Below, one piece after another: positions 10,901 through 21,344 of a stretch of DNA of 64,000 bases. Each line of letters begins with the position of its first letter. The stretch's first letter is position 1. Under the pieces are notes generated by a model, which was not told the origin of the DNA, did no database searches, and saw only the letters and a program-made list of their open reading frames with translations. Source of the DNA: Sphaerulina vaccinii (taxonomy: Eukaryota > Ascomycota > Dothideomycetes > Mycosphaerellales > Mycosphaerellaceae); contig JAKUDP010000018.1 of the NCBI GenBank assembly GCA_022570795.1, positions 124,001-188,000 of the forward strand, read 5' to 3'. A program made the position numbers and the translations under genes.

Positions 10901-11159
10901 CGACGGCGCAGAGTTTGAGTTTGCCAGACTATTATACGAGGACAGGAATGGTGAGGCGAGCAGTTATGTCGATTGGCTGGTTATGCTGCATCGTAGCGTC
11001 AGTCAAGAGGTAAGTCCTTCTCGACCACTCTCAGGATAGATCGATGACTAACATCTCATACAGCTATCCGGTCAACGATCAGCGAAAGCGAGTGGTGATG
11101 GCAAGAACTTCACCGAAACCATAAGCACAATTGCAAGCAATGTGCCATACTGGGGCTGA
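7974..11159 (+). CDS. sec24: COPII coat cargo adaptor Sec24
   Basis: Join 7974..11009, 11064..11159 (1043 aa). Sec24 partners Sec23 in the inner COPII coat and selects cargo for vesicles budding from the ER. Seen in order: a Q/P/G-rich unstructured N-terminus with QYGG-type repeats (about residues 68-92); the Sec23/24 zinc finger, CRRC...CNLC near residue 308; the trunk domain starting YLFLLDVSAES; the beta-sandwich and helical segments (LPSLQAALSALSDTGGKIM, DLATIGLVAEKTGGD-like); and the gelsolin-like C-terminal domain with NGQMLILWLH. Length fits fungal Sec24 (about 920-1050 aa). The 54-nt intron (GTAAGT, branch CTAAC, CATACAG) restores the conserved terminus ending VPYWG. ATG 7983 is an alternative start three codons in. 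Expected to be essential and constitutive. Confidence 0.96.
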
Positions 11160-11320
11160 GATACATAACATGTTGATGTCTGGAGAATGATGCATAGCGA
11201 GAGATGATGTAATTGCAGCGAGCGAGGCGTTGTCAAGGTCGAAACAGCACTTGAAAAGTATAGTGAGTGTCAAAACCCATTCTCGACTACATTAACTCCT
11301 TCTACGAACAATTCGCCACA

Positions 11321-11684
11321 TCATACCTCGCAGCTCCCAGTATCGAGTGGCGTGCAACCATTTCCTTGCTTTAGGCATGAATGACCCTAATAATAACTCA
11401 TCATCAGCAATCTACACCTCGTAGTGTTTCGAGGTTCGCAACTTGACTTACCGCCTGACAAGGAAGAGAAGTCTTTGCGATGTAGCATCTGTTATCTGCT
11501 ACGTTACAATTCTAACACAGCAAAGATTAGTTGGGTCGTTATTGGGGATGGGGAAAGGTGGATGTACCCAGTATCCACCAGAAGCATCTGCTTCTGCGAT
11601 CGCCATTGCGAAGGCTTCTGCTTCTGGGAGTGCTGATGCGTAGGCCAATGTGGCGATGAGGGAGATGGATGCGAGGAACTTCAT
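11321..11684 (-). CDS. Small secreted six-cysteine protein (SSP-1)
   Basis: Join 11684..11568, 11511..11452, 11386..11321 (80 aa). Residues 1-19 (MKFLASISLIATLAYASAL) are a clear secretion signal, followed by an acidic, Ala-rich stretch. Exons 2 and 3 carry all six cysteines: NC...RC...PC in exon 2 and HSC...GNGC...SC in exon 3. Intron 1 (57... nt class; 11567..11512, GTACAT, branch CAACTAAT, TTAG) follows a Trp codon; intron 2 (11451..11387, GTAAGT...TTAG) follows Cys-Gln-Ala. Read unspliced, the frame ends after 61 codons and loses the cysteines. A gene at 45945-46330 shares the cysteine pattern, GNGC motif and both intron sites. Small Cys-rich secreted proteins of plant-associated fungi are often effectors or antimicrobials, but no function is shown here. 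Confidence 0.75.
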
Positions 11685-12573
11685 GTTTGGTAAGTTTGGG
11701 AGAGCTGAGGAGATGGAAAGAGTCTTAGGGACGGAAGAGTCTTGAAGGTGAAAGAGTCGTGGAGATGGGATTCTAGGCTTACACTCGCACTTGGAGAGAG
11801 CACATACTAACCCTTATACTGATGAGCGATGTCTAGTCCGCCACTCGTGGTGCCTATGTCGATCATCAAACTAGAGAATGGCTTCACAAGTGACTGAACG
11901 AATACTAGAAACAGTAGCAGCCGCGTTCCATCTTGGTCTGCCATTCACACGTCTGGACTGAACCCCAAAGACGGCAGTACAAGATCTAGAAGCCAGGTCC
12001 GGTACTTTCGTGCCGGCACTAGATCTTGTGCACAGCAGCACCGTTGCGTATAGTCGTAGTGACACCTATTCTCGATCATCGGCATCGGCAATCTTCTCCT
12101 TAGGCTGTGGTTGGATTTCGGGATATTCTTGGCTATGGGACTAATTTCGGCATGACTTCCCGGAGTTGTGCGACATGCGACTTCGACTCTTGGGGCAAAG
12201 AACATATAACCATTCTCACGCATCTTTGCAACTACTGCAGCTTTGCAAGCGGCCCCTACTTCCTTACAGAAATCGTCCGTAATTTAGAGAAAGCCTATTA
12301 AGAAAGGCGCTTGCAAACCGAAAGTAATTGCAAAGGTGAGAGCACATGGTGGGATTGTTAACAGCCATCAGCATGCTATCCCTCCGTCAAAGAATTGTGT
12401 CGCGTTCGTTCGTCGCAGTGTCTTTGCCAATGTCGCTGAGACCTGCCTAATAATACGACTCCATGGATGGACGAGAGCAACCCACCGAGCGAGCATGCCA
12501 TACCAAGCCACGCATCCGCCTCTCCACAACATCACCCACTCAAGGACCACGCATTTCCAGACTCCAGAGACAT
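11685..12573. other. Intergenic, upstream of SSP-1
   Basis: 889 bp holding the promoter of the minus-strand secreted-protein gene and the 3' flank of the aldo/keto reductase gene. A TATAAG-like element lies on the minus strand near 11818. No coding exon recognised. Confidence 0.4.
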
Positions 12574-14247
12574 CTAACGATACTCCCCTCCACAATCCCC
12601 CAAAACCTCAACCATCCTCTCCCTCCTACTCTTCCCTAACACCGTCTCAATAGCATCCCGATCCGCAGCATCCAACCTCAACCCATAAACCCTCAAATTC
12701 TCCACCGAATTATCACTAACACCCCACCTAGTCCCAACAATCACAGCTCCCACAACCTCGAAATCCAAAACCCATCTAGTTGCAACATTACTCAGACTTA
12801 CACCATTTCCATGTTTCTTCGCAATTTGATCCAAAACTTGTAGCAATTCTTGAAATAGGGTCCAAGAACCCCAGTTTAGGATCATTTCGTAGTATTTTCT
12901 TTGGCTGGGCGTTATGATTGTCTCTGTTGTAGAAGAGTAGAGATCAGGTTCGGGTGCATTGAGCCATTTATCACTGAGGAAACCTCCTAGTAAAGTGCCG
13001 TAAGTAAGGAGTTTGATGTTATGGGTTTTGCAGACTGCGGACATAAGCGAGAGGGGCCGAGAGTCTATTAGTGAGAATTGGACTTGGTTTGTGGCGATTG
13101 GGATTCCAGCTGAGAGGATTTCGAGCATATGTTTCGTGTCGAAATTGCAGAGTCCTAGGTTGTGGATGCGAGGATCGGCTTGCAGATGATGTAGAGCGGT
13201 GATATATTGTTTGTCATCATAGTCCTGCCAGTGGAATTGGAGGAGGTCGATATGTTCTGCTGACATGCGTTGACAGCGTTCAGTCACATTCGCCGCCACG
13301 ACCTCCTTCGTGATGATTGTAGGAGTGAAGATACAGTACTTCGTTGCGCCGAAGAGTGCTTCTGGGTTGGTACAAGTGGATCGAAAAGAGCCGAAGATGA
13401 TTTCTGCGTCGCCGTAGTGGTCCGCCATGTCGTAGGCTGTGAAACCTTGAGAAGCGTAGTGCGTGAATTGGGAGCGGATTGAGGTGATGGAGGCTGTGCC
13501 CCACGAGGGACTTGAGAGTTGCCAGAGACCTGAGAAGAGTCGTGGTAAAGTCTTGTTGTTGAGTTGGAAGGTTTCGATAGACTCGGATAACGGAGGTATT
13601 GTAATAAGATCTTCTGTGCGCGATTCTTTTGTTTCAGCGATTTGGGCTTCTTGTAGCAGGCCTGCAGATCGTAGCGCAGCTAGACTTCTTTCGAAGACAT
13701 ATGTGTCTTCATCCGGAGAAGACTGTTGACCATCCAGCAGAGCTTGATACAGATCTGACACCAGCAGGCTTTCCGAGTCTGCTAGGCTCCGCGATCCTGA
13801 GGGAGTGAGTAACGTCTTCTGTATGGCCGTAAGGGCTTGGATGATGTCTCCATCAACAGTCGTCAGGGCTTGTTGCACATCACAATTGCCAACAGTAGAT
13901 GATGCTAAGTCATTGGTCTGCTTGACGATAGCTGTGAGAAGTGGTACGCTCCCATAGCACATGCCACAACCTAGCATCGCACGGATTCTGCCTTGCTGTG
14001 CTCGGAAGATGGGCGTGACTGATGAATGACTGCGATCGTATTTGAGAAGTTCTCCTGCAGGTGTCGCTGACTGTTTGGACAGGTAGACCTTCGTCCGCTC
14101 TTCAAGAGTCTTGGTGATTGAAGGATCCGTGGCTAGCATTGATCTCAGGACTGATCTTAGACCTTCTTCAGGTAGATTGGCGATGATCGTGTCTGTCATG
14201 AGGTTGACATGTGCCATCTTGGCATCAGCTTGAAGTGTTCCGCCCAT
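12574..14247 (-). CDS. Aldo/keto reductase with long N-terminal extension
   Basis: Single-exon gene, 557 aa from ATG 14247 (the frame extends upstream but without another ATG). The C-terminal ~320 residues are an NAD(P)H-dependent aldo/keto reductase barrel: LFSGLWQLSSPSWG at strand 1, YDMADHYGDAE (catalytic Asp and Tyr), LLQFHWQDY with the catalytic His, LGLCNFDT, NQVQFSLIDSRP, LLTYGTLLGGFLSDKWL, and the cofactor-binding end VGAVIVGTRWGVSDNSVENL. The catalytic Lys is in GATKYCIF. The first ~225 residues are an extra, mostly helical-looking region (ATDPSITKTLEERTKVYLSK, then CGMCYGSVPLLTAI) that I do not recognise; normal AKRs are about 320-350 aa. Substrate cannot be deduced. It is divergent from the tandem family at 15204. 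Confidence 0.85.
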   Translation of the reverse strand: MGGTLQADAKMAHVNLMTDTIIANLPEEGLRSVLRSMLATDPSITKTLEERTKVYLSKQSATPAGELLKYDRSHSSVTPIFRAQQGRIRAMLGCGMCYGSVPLLTAIVKQTNDLASSTVGNCDVQQALTTVDGDIIQALTAIQKTLLTPSGSRSLADSESLLVSDLYQALLDGQQSSPDEDTYVFERSLAALRSAGLLQEAQIAETKESRTEDLITIPPLSESIETFQLNNKTLPRLFSGLWQLSSPSWGTASITSIRSQFTHYASQGFTAYDMADHYGDAEIIFGSFRSTCTNPEALFGATKYCIFTPTIITKEVVAANVTERCQRMSAEHIDLLQFHWQDYDDKQYITALHHLQADPRIHNLGLCNFDTKHMLEILSAGIPIATNQVQFSLIDSRPLSLMSAVCKTHNIKLLTYGTLLGGFLSDKWLNAPEPDLYSSTTETIITPSQRKYYEMILNWGSWTLFQELLQVLDQIAKKHGNGVSLSNVATRWVLDFEVVGAVIVGTRWGVSDNSVENLRVYGLRLDAADRDAIETVLGKSRRERMVEVLGDCGGEYR

Positions 14248-15203
14248 TATGCTCTGGTAGCGATGCTGTCGTATGAATGCTGTGCTGTAGACCGTCAAGT
14301 CCTTTGAACTCCACCATCAGTCCTATCCTGCCATTACTCATCATATACCATCTAGAGCCGGTCCATCTATTACTCGTTTGAAGTAGTCTGGCCTGCATTC
14401 GCGGCCTATTCTGTCCACGAACTTGCCCGGTGTTCAAGATACACCCGGTGTTTGAAGCGGGTTGTAGGAGAAAGAGCTCCACGGCTGAGGCGATAGGGCA
14501 AACCCGCCAAGATCGTGCTGTCGACAGCCCCTTGCAGACTGATATCTACAGAAGAAGATCTGTCTCTCCAACGTCTCTCCAACACCCTCTCCCAAGAATG
14601 CCATGTCGGTGACCGCGTCATGTCTGCAACCCCCATCGCGCAGACTTCTATACGTCCTTGGGATCGAATTTCAGGCTCTCCCCACTTCGCCACTGATCCC
14701 GCCGTTACAAGCGCAACCGCATCGCGACTTCTACAAGGAATGCATTTCGAAGATACCTTCCCGAGGTCAAGACGCTATCGTTCAAATTCCTCCTTCTCAG
14801 ACCGTGACTTGGATTGATGACAGTCTGTTGGTTATCGACAGAGGCAAATCGCTCTCCTGGCTATGGTGGACCCAGCTGATCTACGAGCCACCAATGGCCA
14901 ATATCAAAGTCTGGTAGCTTCAGCATGAGCTTGGCCGTAACATATTCACATGAACCTCGTGAAGCCTGATGTGCCATGTGGCAGGTACCACAAGTTGCCA
15001 GGTGTGCTTGACTCGTAGGCTTTCCTTACTACCAGAATTGTCCCTTCCTCACTTTTCGAATACTTCACTTCTCAGTCCTCACACTCCGTTCACAACCTTC
15101 GGACCTTTCGGAAACCAACACAACCTCACTCGCACACTTGCGACAACAACCTTTCCGGAAATCAGCACAGCTCTACTCGATTATCACAACCAGGCCATCC
15201 ATC
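14248..15203. other. Intergenic, divergent promoter region
   Basis: 956 bp between the reductase start (minus) and the start of tandem-family copy 1 (plus). The last 200 bp are rich in C and T on the plus strand. Short frames here show no recognisable protein. Confidence 0.4.
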
Positions 15204-15934
15204 ATGGCTGACCCAGAGCCGGAGCGCAAGTGGCGCAAGCTCGACGTCGTGCTCCCAAAATCAGCCCCAGACCCAAGGCTCGCCCTCGTGGCCGCGCTTA
15301 AGGCTCACCTAGATGTGGCTACTGAAACGAGAGTCCGTGACCTCGAGCACGTCGGCAACCTCCCACCCTCCATCAAAAAGTTCGCGGTAAATACCGGCTT
15401 CAAAAAGACGAGTTCGAAGCTGTTTTGGCGGACTTCAACAAAAATCTGGAGAAATTCCCACGGAAAAATCCGGGATATGTGGTTGACGACGTCAACGAGG
15501 CATACTATGTCGCCCGGCAGCTGGTCGCAGCATACGACGAAACCAAATCTCTCCTTCGAATTGCCCTCCACACCTGGCTCATCGACACTTCCCAGAATAA
15601 GCTATATACGCTGATGCTGCTGCTCACGTTCATGATTGCGGACTCTGGTATGCATTGGAAATTGCAAATCAGCCAGGATGTTGAGAAGCCAAAGCCAGAG
15701 TGGAATGCTGAGAACCGTCAAGAGGCGTTTGAAGATGATAGAGACTGCATAACACGCGAAAGTTGGGTATGTGCTACGAATATCGCGTGGACGGCTCTCC
15801 ATCGTAAGAACGGTACTTGGACAGAGTACAGTAAGAAATGGTGGAAAGAGAATTTTGAGGGCGAGCTTGTGGCGGACGTGACTATGGCGCCACCTATACT
15901 TGTGGCGCCTGGAGGAAAGAAGGATATGCATTGA
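15204..15934 (+). pseudogene. Tandem unknown family, copy 1 (frameshifted)
   Basis: ATG 15204 (ATCATGG) opens a frame MADPEPERKWRKLDVVLPKS that runs into NTGFKK, where homology moves by one base into a second frame reading DEFEAVLADFNKNLEKF and on to EAYYVARQLVAAYDE. The shift is at the five-A run 15402-15406; one more A would make the frame continuous over about 243 aa. The second frame aligns with copy 2 (16506): YYVARQLVA, LRIAL/LRVAV, KP-x-x-EW, and the W-x-x-A-x-N-I/L-A block. No intron can bridge the gap. The sequence CAAAAAG also resembles a -1 slippery site, but simple decay or a homopolymer indel is likelier. The family is unrecognised; it has no signal peptide or membrane segments. 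Confidence 0.55.
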
Positions 15935-16505
15935 GGTGGAATTTTGGATGGATTACATATTCGTCTACAAGAAGCAGTCCACAGCATGCTTTGTCTTGGA
16001 GCTTTCCCTAGAAAGTGAGAAGTTGGGATGATTTGCGGCAGCGTTGATGATCACGGTGAAGAGGTGGCAATAGTACAACTCAAATGCGAAAGAGGACCTG
16101 AAACTCATCGATCATGCTGGTACATTCTCGAGATTTTACCATTGCGGCTTCGCTCAAAGCATAGTGAATGTACCTACGACAGGGCTTGCGTTGACCGTAT
16201 GAAGTGACTGATCACTGTTCAGCCAGTGACAGCCACGTTCCAACTTGGTTCTGACTGTTAGGTCGTTCATTGCACCCACTCTCCCGCAAGCACCTTCTGA
16301 AGCTTGGAAGAACTTGGTCAAAGTGTGGGTAAAGAAATATTTCAAGAGTTTTACTGGATCGGAAACTTGACTTTCTTCATGTCGCGTTGTACCACGGTCC
16401 TGTCTTCTTATGACTCAGTCCTCACATATACATTTCTGACTACTCCAGAATATTTCGAGAACCAGCACAGAGGTCGGAACAATCACTTACAACCAGGTCA
16501 ATGAA
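15935..16505. other. Spacer between tandem copies 1 and 2
   Basis: 571 bp. Nothing recognised beyond short chance frames. It separates two copies of the same family and presumably holds the promoter of copy 2. Confidence 0.35.
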
Positions 16506-17141
16506 ATGGCGTTCCTTCCAGGGAGTACTCTGTACGCGACACTGGATACACCAGACCAATTCAACGCTATGTATGAAGAATTTAATGCTTTGCAAAAGCG
16601 AATAAATGCGAAACCTGTCAGAATTACGCCGGAATCATACTACGTCGCACGGCAACTGGTGGCTTCATACGATAAGCGGAAGCCCGATCTTCGAGTCGCA
16701 GTTCTGAACTATCTCGAAAGCGCATCAGAGGAGCAGCTGCGTACTCTTGCGCGACTCTTCAACTTCATAGATGGTCTCCCTGGCATGAAGAGGGAGCCGA
16801 AGATGAGGCAGGGTGTCATCAAGCCAGAGAAGGAGTGGACTGAGGAGGAGAGGAGTATGGCGAATGAGGATATGCACGACGAGGTCGTGCGTGAGGAGTG
16901 GGAGTGGGCTCATAATCTAGCCGATGAGGCTTTCATGGAAAAGAAGAGCGGAGTGGGAGAGAAGGTTCCTGGAGTCTGGGACGAATTCAAACAGTCGGCT
17001 CGAGAATATCAAGCCAAGTCTCTGAAGTCAACGAAACGCTCAAGCTGGGCTGACAGCGGGAAGGGGAATTGGAAGGCGTTGGCAGAGCGACTTGGCTCCA
17101 GCTCTAGTTTTCACCACCGCAGAACCGCAACGCAGACGTGA
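16506..17141 (+). CDS. Tandem unknown family, copy 2 (intact)
   Basis: Single-exon 211-aa protein from ATG 16506 (an out-of-frame ATG at 16501 overlaps it). The family is unrecognised. Conserved blocks shared with copy 1: YYVARQLVASYDKRKPDLRV (residues about 40-59), an S-x-EQLRTLARL helix and KPEKEWTEEE. Blocks shared with copy 3: EWTE, DEVVREEWEWA and FKQSAREYQAKS. Composition is charged and helical, with many Glu/Lys, and the end is Ser/Arg-rich. No signal peptide, membrane segment or catalytic motif is visible. As the only copy with an uninterrupted frame it is probably the functional member. Confidence 0.6.
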   Translation: MAFLPGSTLYATLDTPDQFNAMYEEFNALQKRINAKPVRITPESYYVARQLVASYDKRKPDLRVAVLNYLESASEEQLRTLARLFNFIDGLPGMKREPKMRQGVIKPEKEWTEEERSMANEDMHDEVVREEWEWAHNLADEAFMEKKSGVGEKVPGVWDEFKQSAREYQAKSLKSTKRSSWADSGKGNWKALAERLGSSSSFHHRRTATQT

Positions 17142-17169
17142 AGGGATGGGATTATAGAGGAAGACTTAG

Positions 17170-17409
17170 AATGAGTGGACCGAGAACGACAAGCGATTCG
17201 CAGAGGATGACATAGTGGACGAAATCGTTCGTGATAATTGGAACTGGGCTACTTATATAGCCTGCGCGGCTTCCAGCCAAAAGAAATATGGAAACTTGAT
17301 CGACCAGGCTTCTGACGACTGGGCTAAGGGATGGGAAGAGTCCAAACAATCGGCTTGTGAACATCGAGCCAAGCGTTCGAACGACTCTCAAGCAAGCGGC
17401 GCTGACTGA
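17170..17409 (+). pseudogene. Tandem unknown family, copy 3 (5'-truncated fragment)
   Basis: About 80 codons open from just after a TAG (17167-17169) and only 28 bp past the stop of copy 2, in another frame. It starts NEWTENDKRFAEDD and continues VDEIVRDNWNWATYIA and SKQSACEHRAKRS, aligning with the C-terminal half of copy 2 (EWTEEE, DEVVREEWEWA, FKQSAREYQAKS). No N-terminal half is present and no good start precedes it, so it looks like the remnant of an unequal exchange or partial duplication. Confidence 0.55.
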
Positions 17410-17595
17410 GACCATGGAGGTGGGCTCCAGGCAATATCGCAGATTCAGCTCAAAACACAGAGCATCGGATTTTGTACCATGCGATAGCTGCGAGGCCATT
17501 TGCGTCTCAAAAGTATACTATCAAGCAGCAGCAGAGTCTTTGCGTGCTCGTAATTTTCATGGCTGCTGCGTGGTCTGCGTCGTGCACGCCATCTT

Positions 17596-19111
17596 TCAAG
17601 TCCGCCTATCCTTCTTCTTCTGCAACCAATCTAGTATTCCACGCGCTACGCCGTTCCTTCGATCTGCTTTGCTAGCTATGGTGCTAGGCACCAGTGGCTC
17701 GGTAGAAGACAGGTACGCATCGTTGAGTGCGTTACGTATTGGTCGACGAACGGGATCGAAGAGGGCACAGTGCGTGTCTTCCGCGCCTGTTTCAGCTTCT
17801 TGCCCCATCCCGCTGCGCATTTCCGGTTTCGCAGGGTTGTATCTAGGTGCGTAGTGGTAACGACTGCGCTGTTGCAAGGGACCATGGCCAGCGACATTGG
17901 TCTTGGCCTGCTCGAGTGTGAGACTTAGGTAAGTAGCAGCGTTGACTTTCTCGAGCAGTTCAACATTCAGCTCCAGCCTGTGCTTGAGGTGCCGTACTCT
18001 ATGATCAGTGACATACTGCTCCGACTTTCCACACCCGAACGGGCAGTCTACGAATTGTGTAGGAGGTGTTGTTTCCATAATTCCGCGGCGTAGCTCGAGT
18101 GGTATTGCTTGATGGTCCAGCTCGCGTAGTTTGGCGCTAGTCTCGATGAACTTTGCCAATACATCTATCTCAGCAACACCAGTGATGTGTTTGCTTCGGA
18201 TTGCAGAGGCGACACCATATGGAAGACTAGCCAGAGCCGTCGTGTCAAGTTGCGGTAGCTGGGTGATGGGCCACAGGACCCTCTCCAGTTCATCGGAAGA
18301 GATGTTCGGAGATGCAATAGACCAGCCATGGCAGGCAAATTTGACTGACTCCAGTCTCTTGCTGCACGCGAGGTATGAAACCAAGCTGTACAGCACATGA
18401 TTGACGGCAGCTCCGAACTTATCTGAGCGCGTCGCGGGAAAGTCCACAACGATTCTTAGACTCTTGAATTTGGGCAGTGCACCACTCCATTCATAAGGCA
18501 TGGTCTCCAGGTTGACAGCGCCCATCAAATTTACGGCATAGGTGAAGCAACCACGTTCGGCTTTAGTAACGATCGGAGGTTGCCACTTGTTTTTGCCCAG
18601 ACAGCAGATTTCGACAGCGCTAGACTTCTGTCCATACAGGCTAGGATTCTGTCCATACAGAATGCCGTCTGCTTCATCGTGGACCTGCTTGTTGGTTGCC
18701 AGGATAGCCGGAAAGCAGGCACAAATTCCAGAAGTCTTCGCGGGCGTGATCAAAAGCTCATCGTAAATAAGGTTGCGAATCTCTAAAGCGATAGAAGGAT
18801 GGTAAGCAGATATCTGGGCATGACGATCATGTTCTGTATGGTCACTTACCTGGTGGCAATTCCAGGAATCTGAAAGGGCCAGTCAGCCGTGGGCCTTGTT
18901 TGTCCAGGCGGAGCAGCTTATTGATGTAGTTGGCTTTGCTTACTCTTGCAGCCCGGATGTATTCATGCTGCCGTTTTTTGGCCACTGGCGGCCTGTAGCC
19001 ACGGCGTGTGCTGAGTTCGAATCGTAGACTAACAACTGTCTTTCTGCTGTAGTCCTCCCGTGTGCTTCCAAATATCGGAAGTGAGTTGATAGGCGCCTGG
19101 GCCTGCGCCAT
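17596..19111 (-). CDS. LPPEIR-type fungal protein with C-terminal Cys/His motif
   Basis: Join 19111..18850, 18782..17596 (482 aa). The 67-nt intron (GTAAGT...GCTTTAG) splits a Glu codon; joined, the junction reads FLELPPEIRNLIYDELL, followed by ATNKQVHDEADGILYG. This is the widespread filamentous-fungal pattern L-P-x-E-I-R-N-x-I-Y ... N-x-Q-V-x-x-E-A ... L-Y-G, found in a very large family of uncharacterised F-box-like proteins. The N-terminal ~88 residues are basic. Near residue 340 there is CPFGCGKSEQYVTDHRVRHL, a C-x3-C plus H-x3-H arrangement that could bind zinc. No membrane segment. It lies head-to-tail downstream of the permease gene on the same strand. Function unknown. Confidence 0.75.
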
Positions 19112-19497
19112 TATGTCGCTGATGAGGAGATGGCAGTGACCCTTCTTCGTTCTTGCTGAGATTGGGATTATGAAGAAATCCTTTCAGTTGCGATGGTATG
19201 AGGCGTTCGAGAACGAGATCTGTCGAGAAGGGTGACAGGTGGCTTTCGACAAGCTTTCTGTCGTGAACCAAAGTTGCCACATTGTCGCGCAGCACGCCTC
19301 AGGCACACAATTCATACCTGAGCAGTCAGTAACTCAAGAAACACATCGCTAAAGCTTACCGGGAGGATGGAGAAAACCCAAAGTCCAAGCTAAGATGTCG
19401 TGGTAGAATGACCAAGCCAGTGCTCTTCTGATGCATGCGGCAATAATACTTGGAGTTCATGCACCCGTTCTGTTGTGCCGTGCTCGCTGTCGGAATG
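19112..19497. other. Intergenic, between permease 3' end and next start
   Basis: 386 bp on the shared minus-strand side. Nothing specific seen. Reading frames overlapping it are shadows without splice-consistent extensions. Confidence 0.35.
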
Positions 19498-21344
19498 TCA
19501 ACTCGTCTGCAAGCCAACACCTGCAGCTTTCCGTCCTTCGACAAAGTCCACTGGCGCTGTATAGTGTTCCTTCCCGTACAACACATAGAATGCGATCGAA
19601 ATGATGATGACTCCGACCCATACTAGTGGCGCCCAATTCGCCGTCTCCAGATCCACAGGCAGGTTCGTGGGAAAGCAAGAGAAGATGATGATGAAAGCCG
19701 AGTATAGAAAAGCGAAGGCGTTGATCGCAAGTCCGTAGCGACCAAGTGACCATCGCGCTGGTGGGAGTGCTTCGCCTTTGATGCGCTTGAGGAGTACGCA
19801 GCCAATGCTGATCATATACGTGCTGAGCAGACCCAGCAGGGAGAGTGATACGATGATGTTGAAGGCTGTGACCGAGCCGAGCACGATCAAGCTGAGGAGT
19901 GCGACCGCGACAGAGGTGACGTAGACAGCGTTGAAGGGTATATTCCATTTGGGATCCATTTTGCTCTGGAAGCGAGAGAATGGAAGACCTAGAACTGATT
20001 AGCACCATTCATCTAACAACTTCGTCTGGTGTTGTGTGCAAACCTTTGTCCCGCGCGAATGCAAAGACTTCTCTGGCGCAGGTAGCGAGGGCGGTGATGT
20101 TGCCCATGTATATGAGTAAGAAGAGGATGACATTCAGCACAATCGACAATGCTGGACTTCCGGTATTGTTGAACAGTAACAAATATGGGATATCGGCGTT
20201 GAGCTGTTGGTCAGTCAGATCTGCCAGAAGATTGTCATCTGTGTTATACTTACGGCGCCCTCGAGTGGCCCCAGACAGAAGAGCATAGTGATGAGCATGC
20301 CAATGCCACCGAGCACGTTTCCAAAGTAGGACCAGATCATCACCCTTGGAACAGTGAGCGAAGCATTTTCAACTTCCTCGCTGATGTGAACAACCTTAGT
20401 CACGGTGTCAGCTATAGTTATCAATTGTTCTGCGCCGTACTTACGGAGTCGCTGCCCAGGTTGCAATACATTACATAGACCTGGGAGATCAGATACGCGG
20501 TTCCTATGTTGTTGTAACCTGAGTTATCTTGAAAGTCCAAAAACACATCGGAGGCAGAGTTCTTCGGGCAGAGTACTACCAGCGGTATCATTACCACGAA
20601 GAAACCAATTATATGTCCGAAAAGACAGGCGGTTTCCAGACTGGGTAGTACTGACGCCCCCCACGTGTTGAAGAGGATGGTGATAGCCGTGAATGCGATC
20701 ATAATCAGTGTGTACTGCCATCTCTCGAATCCGTAGTCTGGATTTGTGACGTTGATCATGGCTTCGATCTGAGTAGTGACAACAAAGGTGCTGCTAGCAA
20801 CACTAGCGAGCCATCCGAGAGTGCTCATCCAGCCGGAAGCATATGATAGCACTCTTTGGTACTGTGGAGGTGCAAATTCGCTCCTGTGCTCTAATCAGTA
20901 AGCATCCTGAGGACATAGATTGGGGGCTGCCTACACCCAATGGTACTGGCCACCTGCTGTTGGCGCCATGCTCTCCATCTCTGCGAGACTTGCCACAATT
21001 GTCGCATAACAGGTAATAGTCGTCAAGAAGCACCAGAACAGACCAGCATAGCCTCCATTGGTGAAGCCGACTGCAAGACTTACCAGAACAAACTCCCACG
21101 TGGCCATGTAGACAGACACAAATCCAAGTGCTGATAGGAAGGAGAAGTTGCGCTTGAATTCTTGCTTCTTTCCGAGTCGCGCCATGTCCTGTTCATCCGA
21201 GATGGTGTTGCCCCACTGGCCTGTAGTGTCGTAGTCATCGTAAACAGGAGAGCCATTGTCGTCCTCAGAAGGCGTGGTTCTGTAGCCCTTCAGCTCAGTG
21301 TTCTCGATGGCCGGGCTCTGGTGCGAAGAGCTCAATCCTGCCAT
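19498..21344 (-). CDS. Amino-acid/GABA permease (APC family), five exons
   Basis: Join 21344..20935, 20883..20445, 20394..20254, 20203..20044, 19988..19498 (546 aa). This is a plasma-membrane (or vacuolar) permease of the amino acid/choline/GABA branch of the APC superfamily, with about 12 membrane spans. Support: SFLSALGFVSVYMATWEFVL at TM1, GLFWCFLTTITCYATIVASL, the junction QYHWVSEFAP restored by intron 1, GSDSVVHISEEVENAS restored by intron 2 (the family motif in loop 5/6), and AFARDKGLPFSRF restored by intron 4. All junction phases agree. The start is the first ATG (MAGLSSSHQ). The hydrophilic N-terminus is about 75 aa. The gene is divergent from the PfkB kinase. Substrate is not certain; GABA, choline and basic amino acids all occur in this branch. 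Confidence 0.9.

Noticed and set aside
14248..14298. Longer aldo/keto reductase start at 14298
   Set aside because: The codon there is TTG; the first ATG is 14247.
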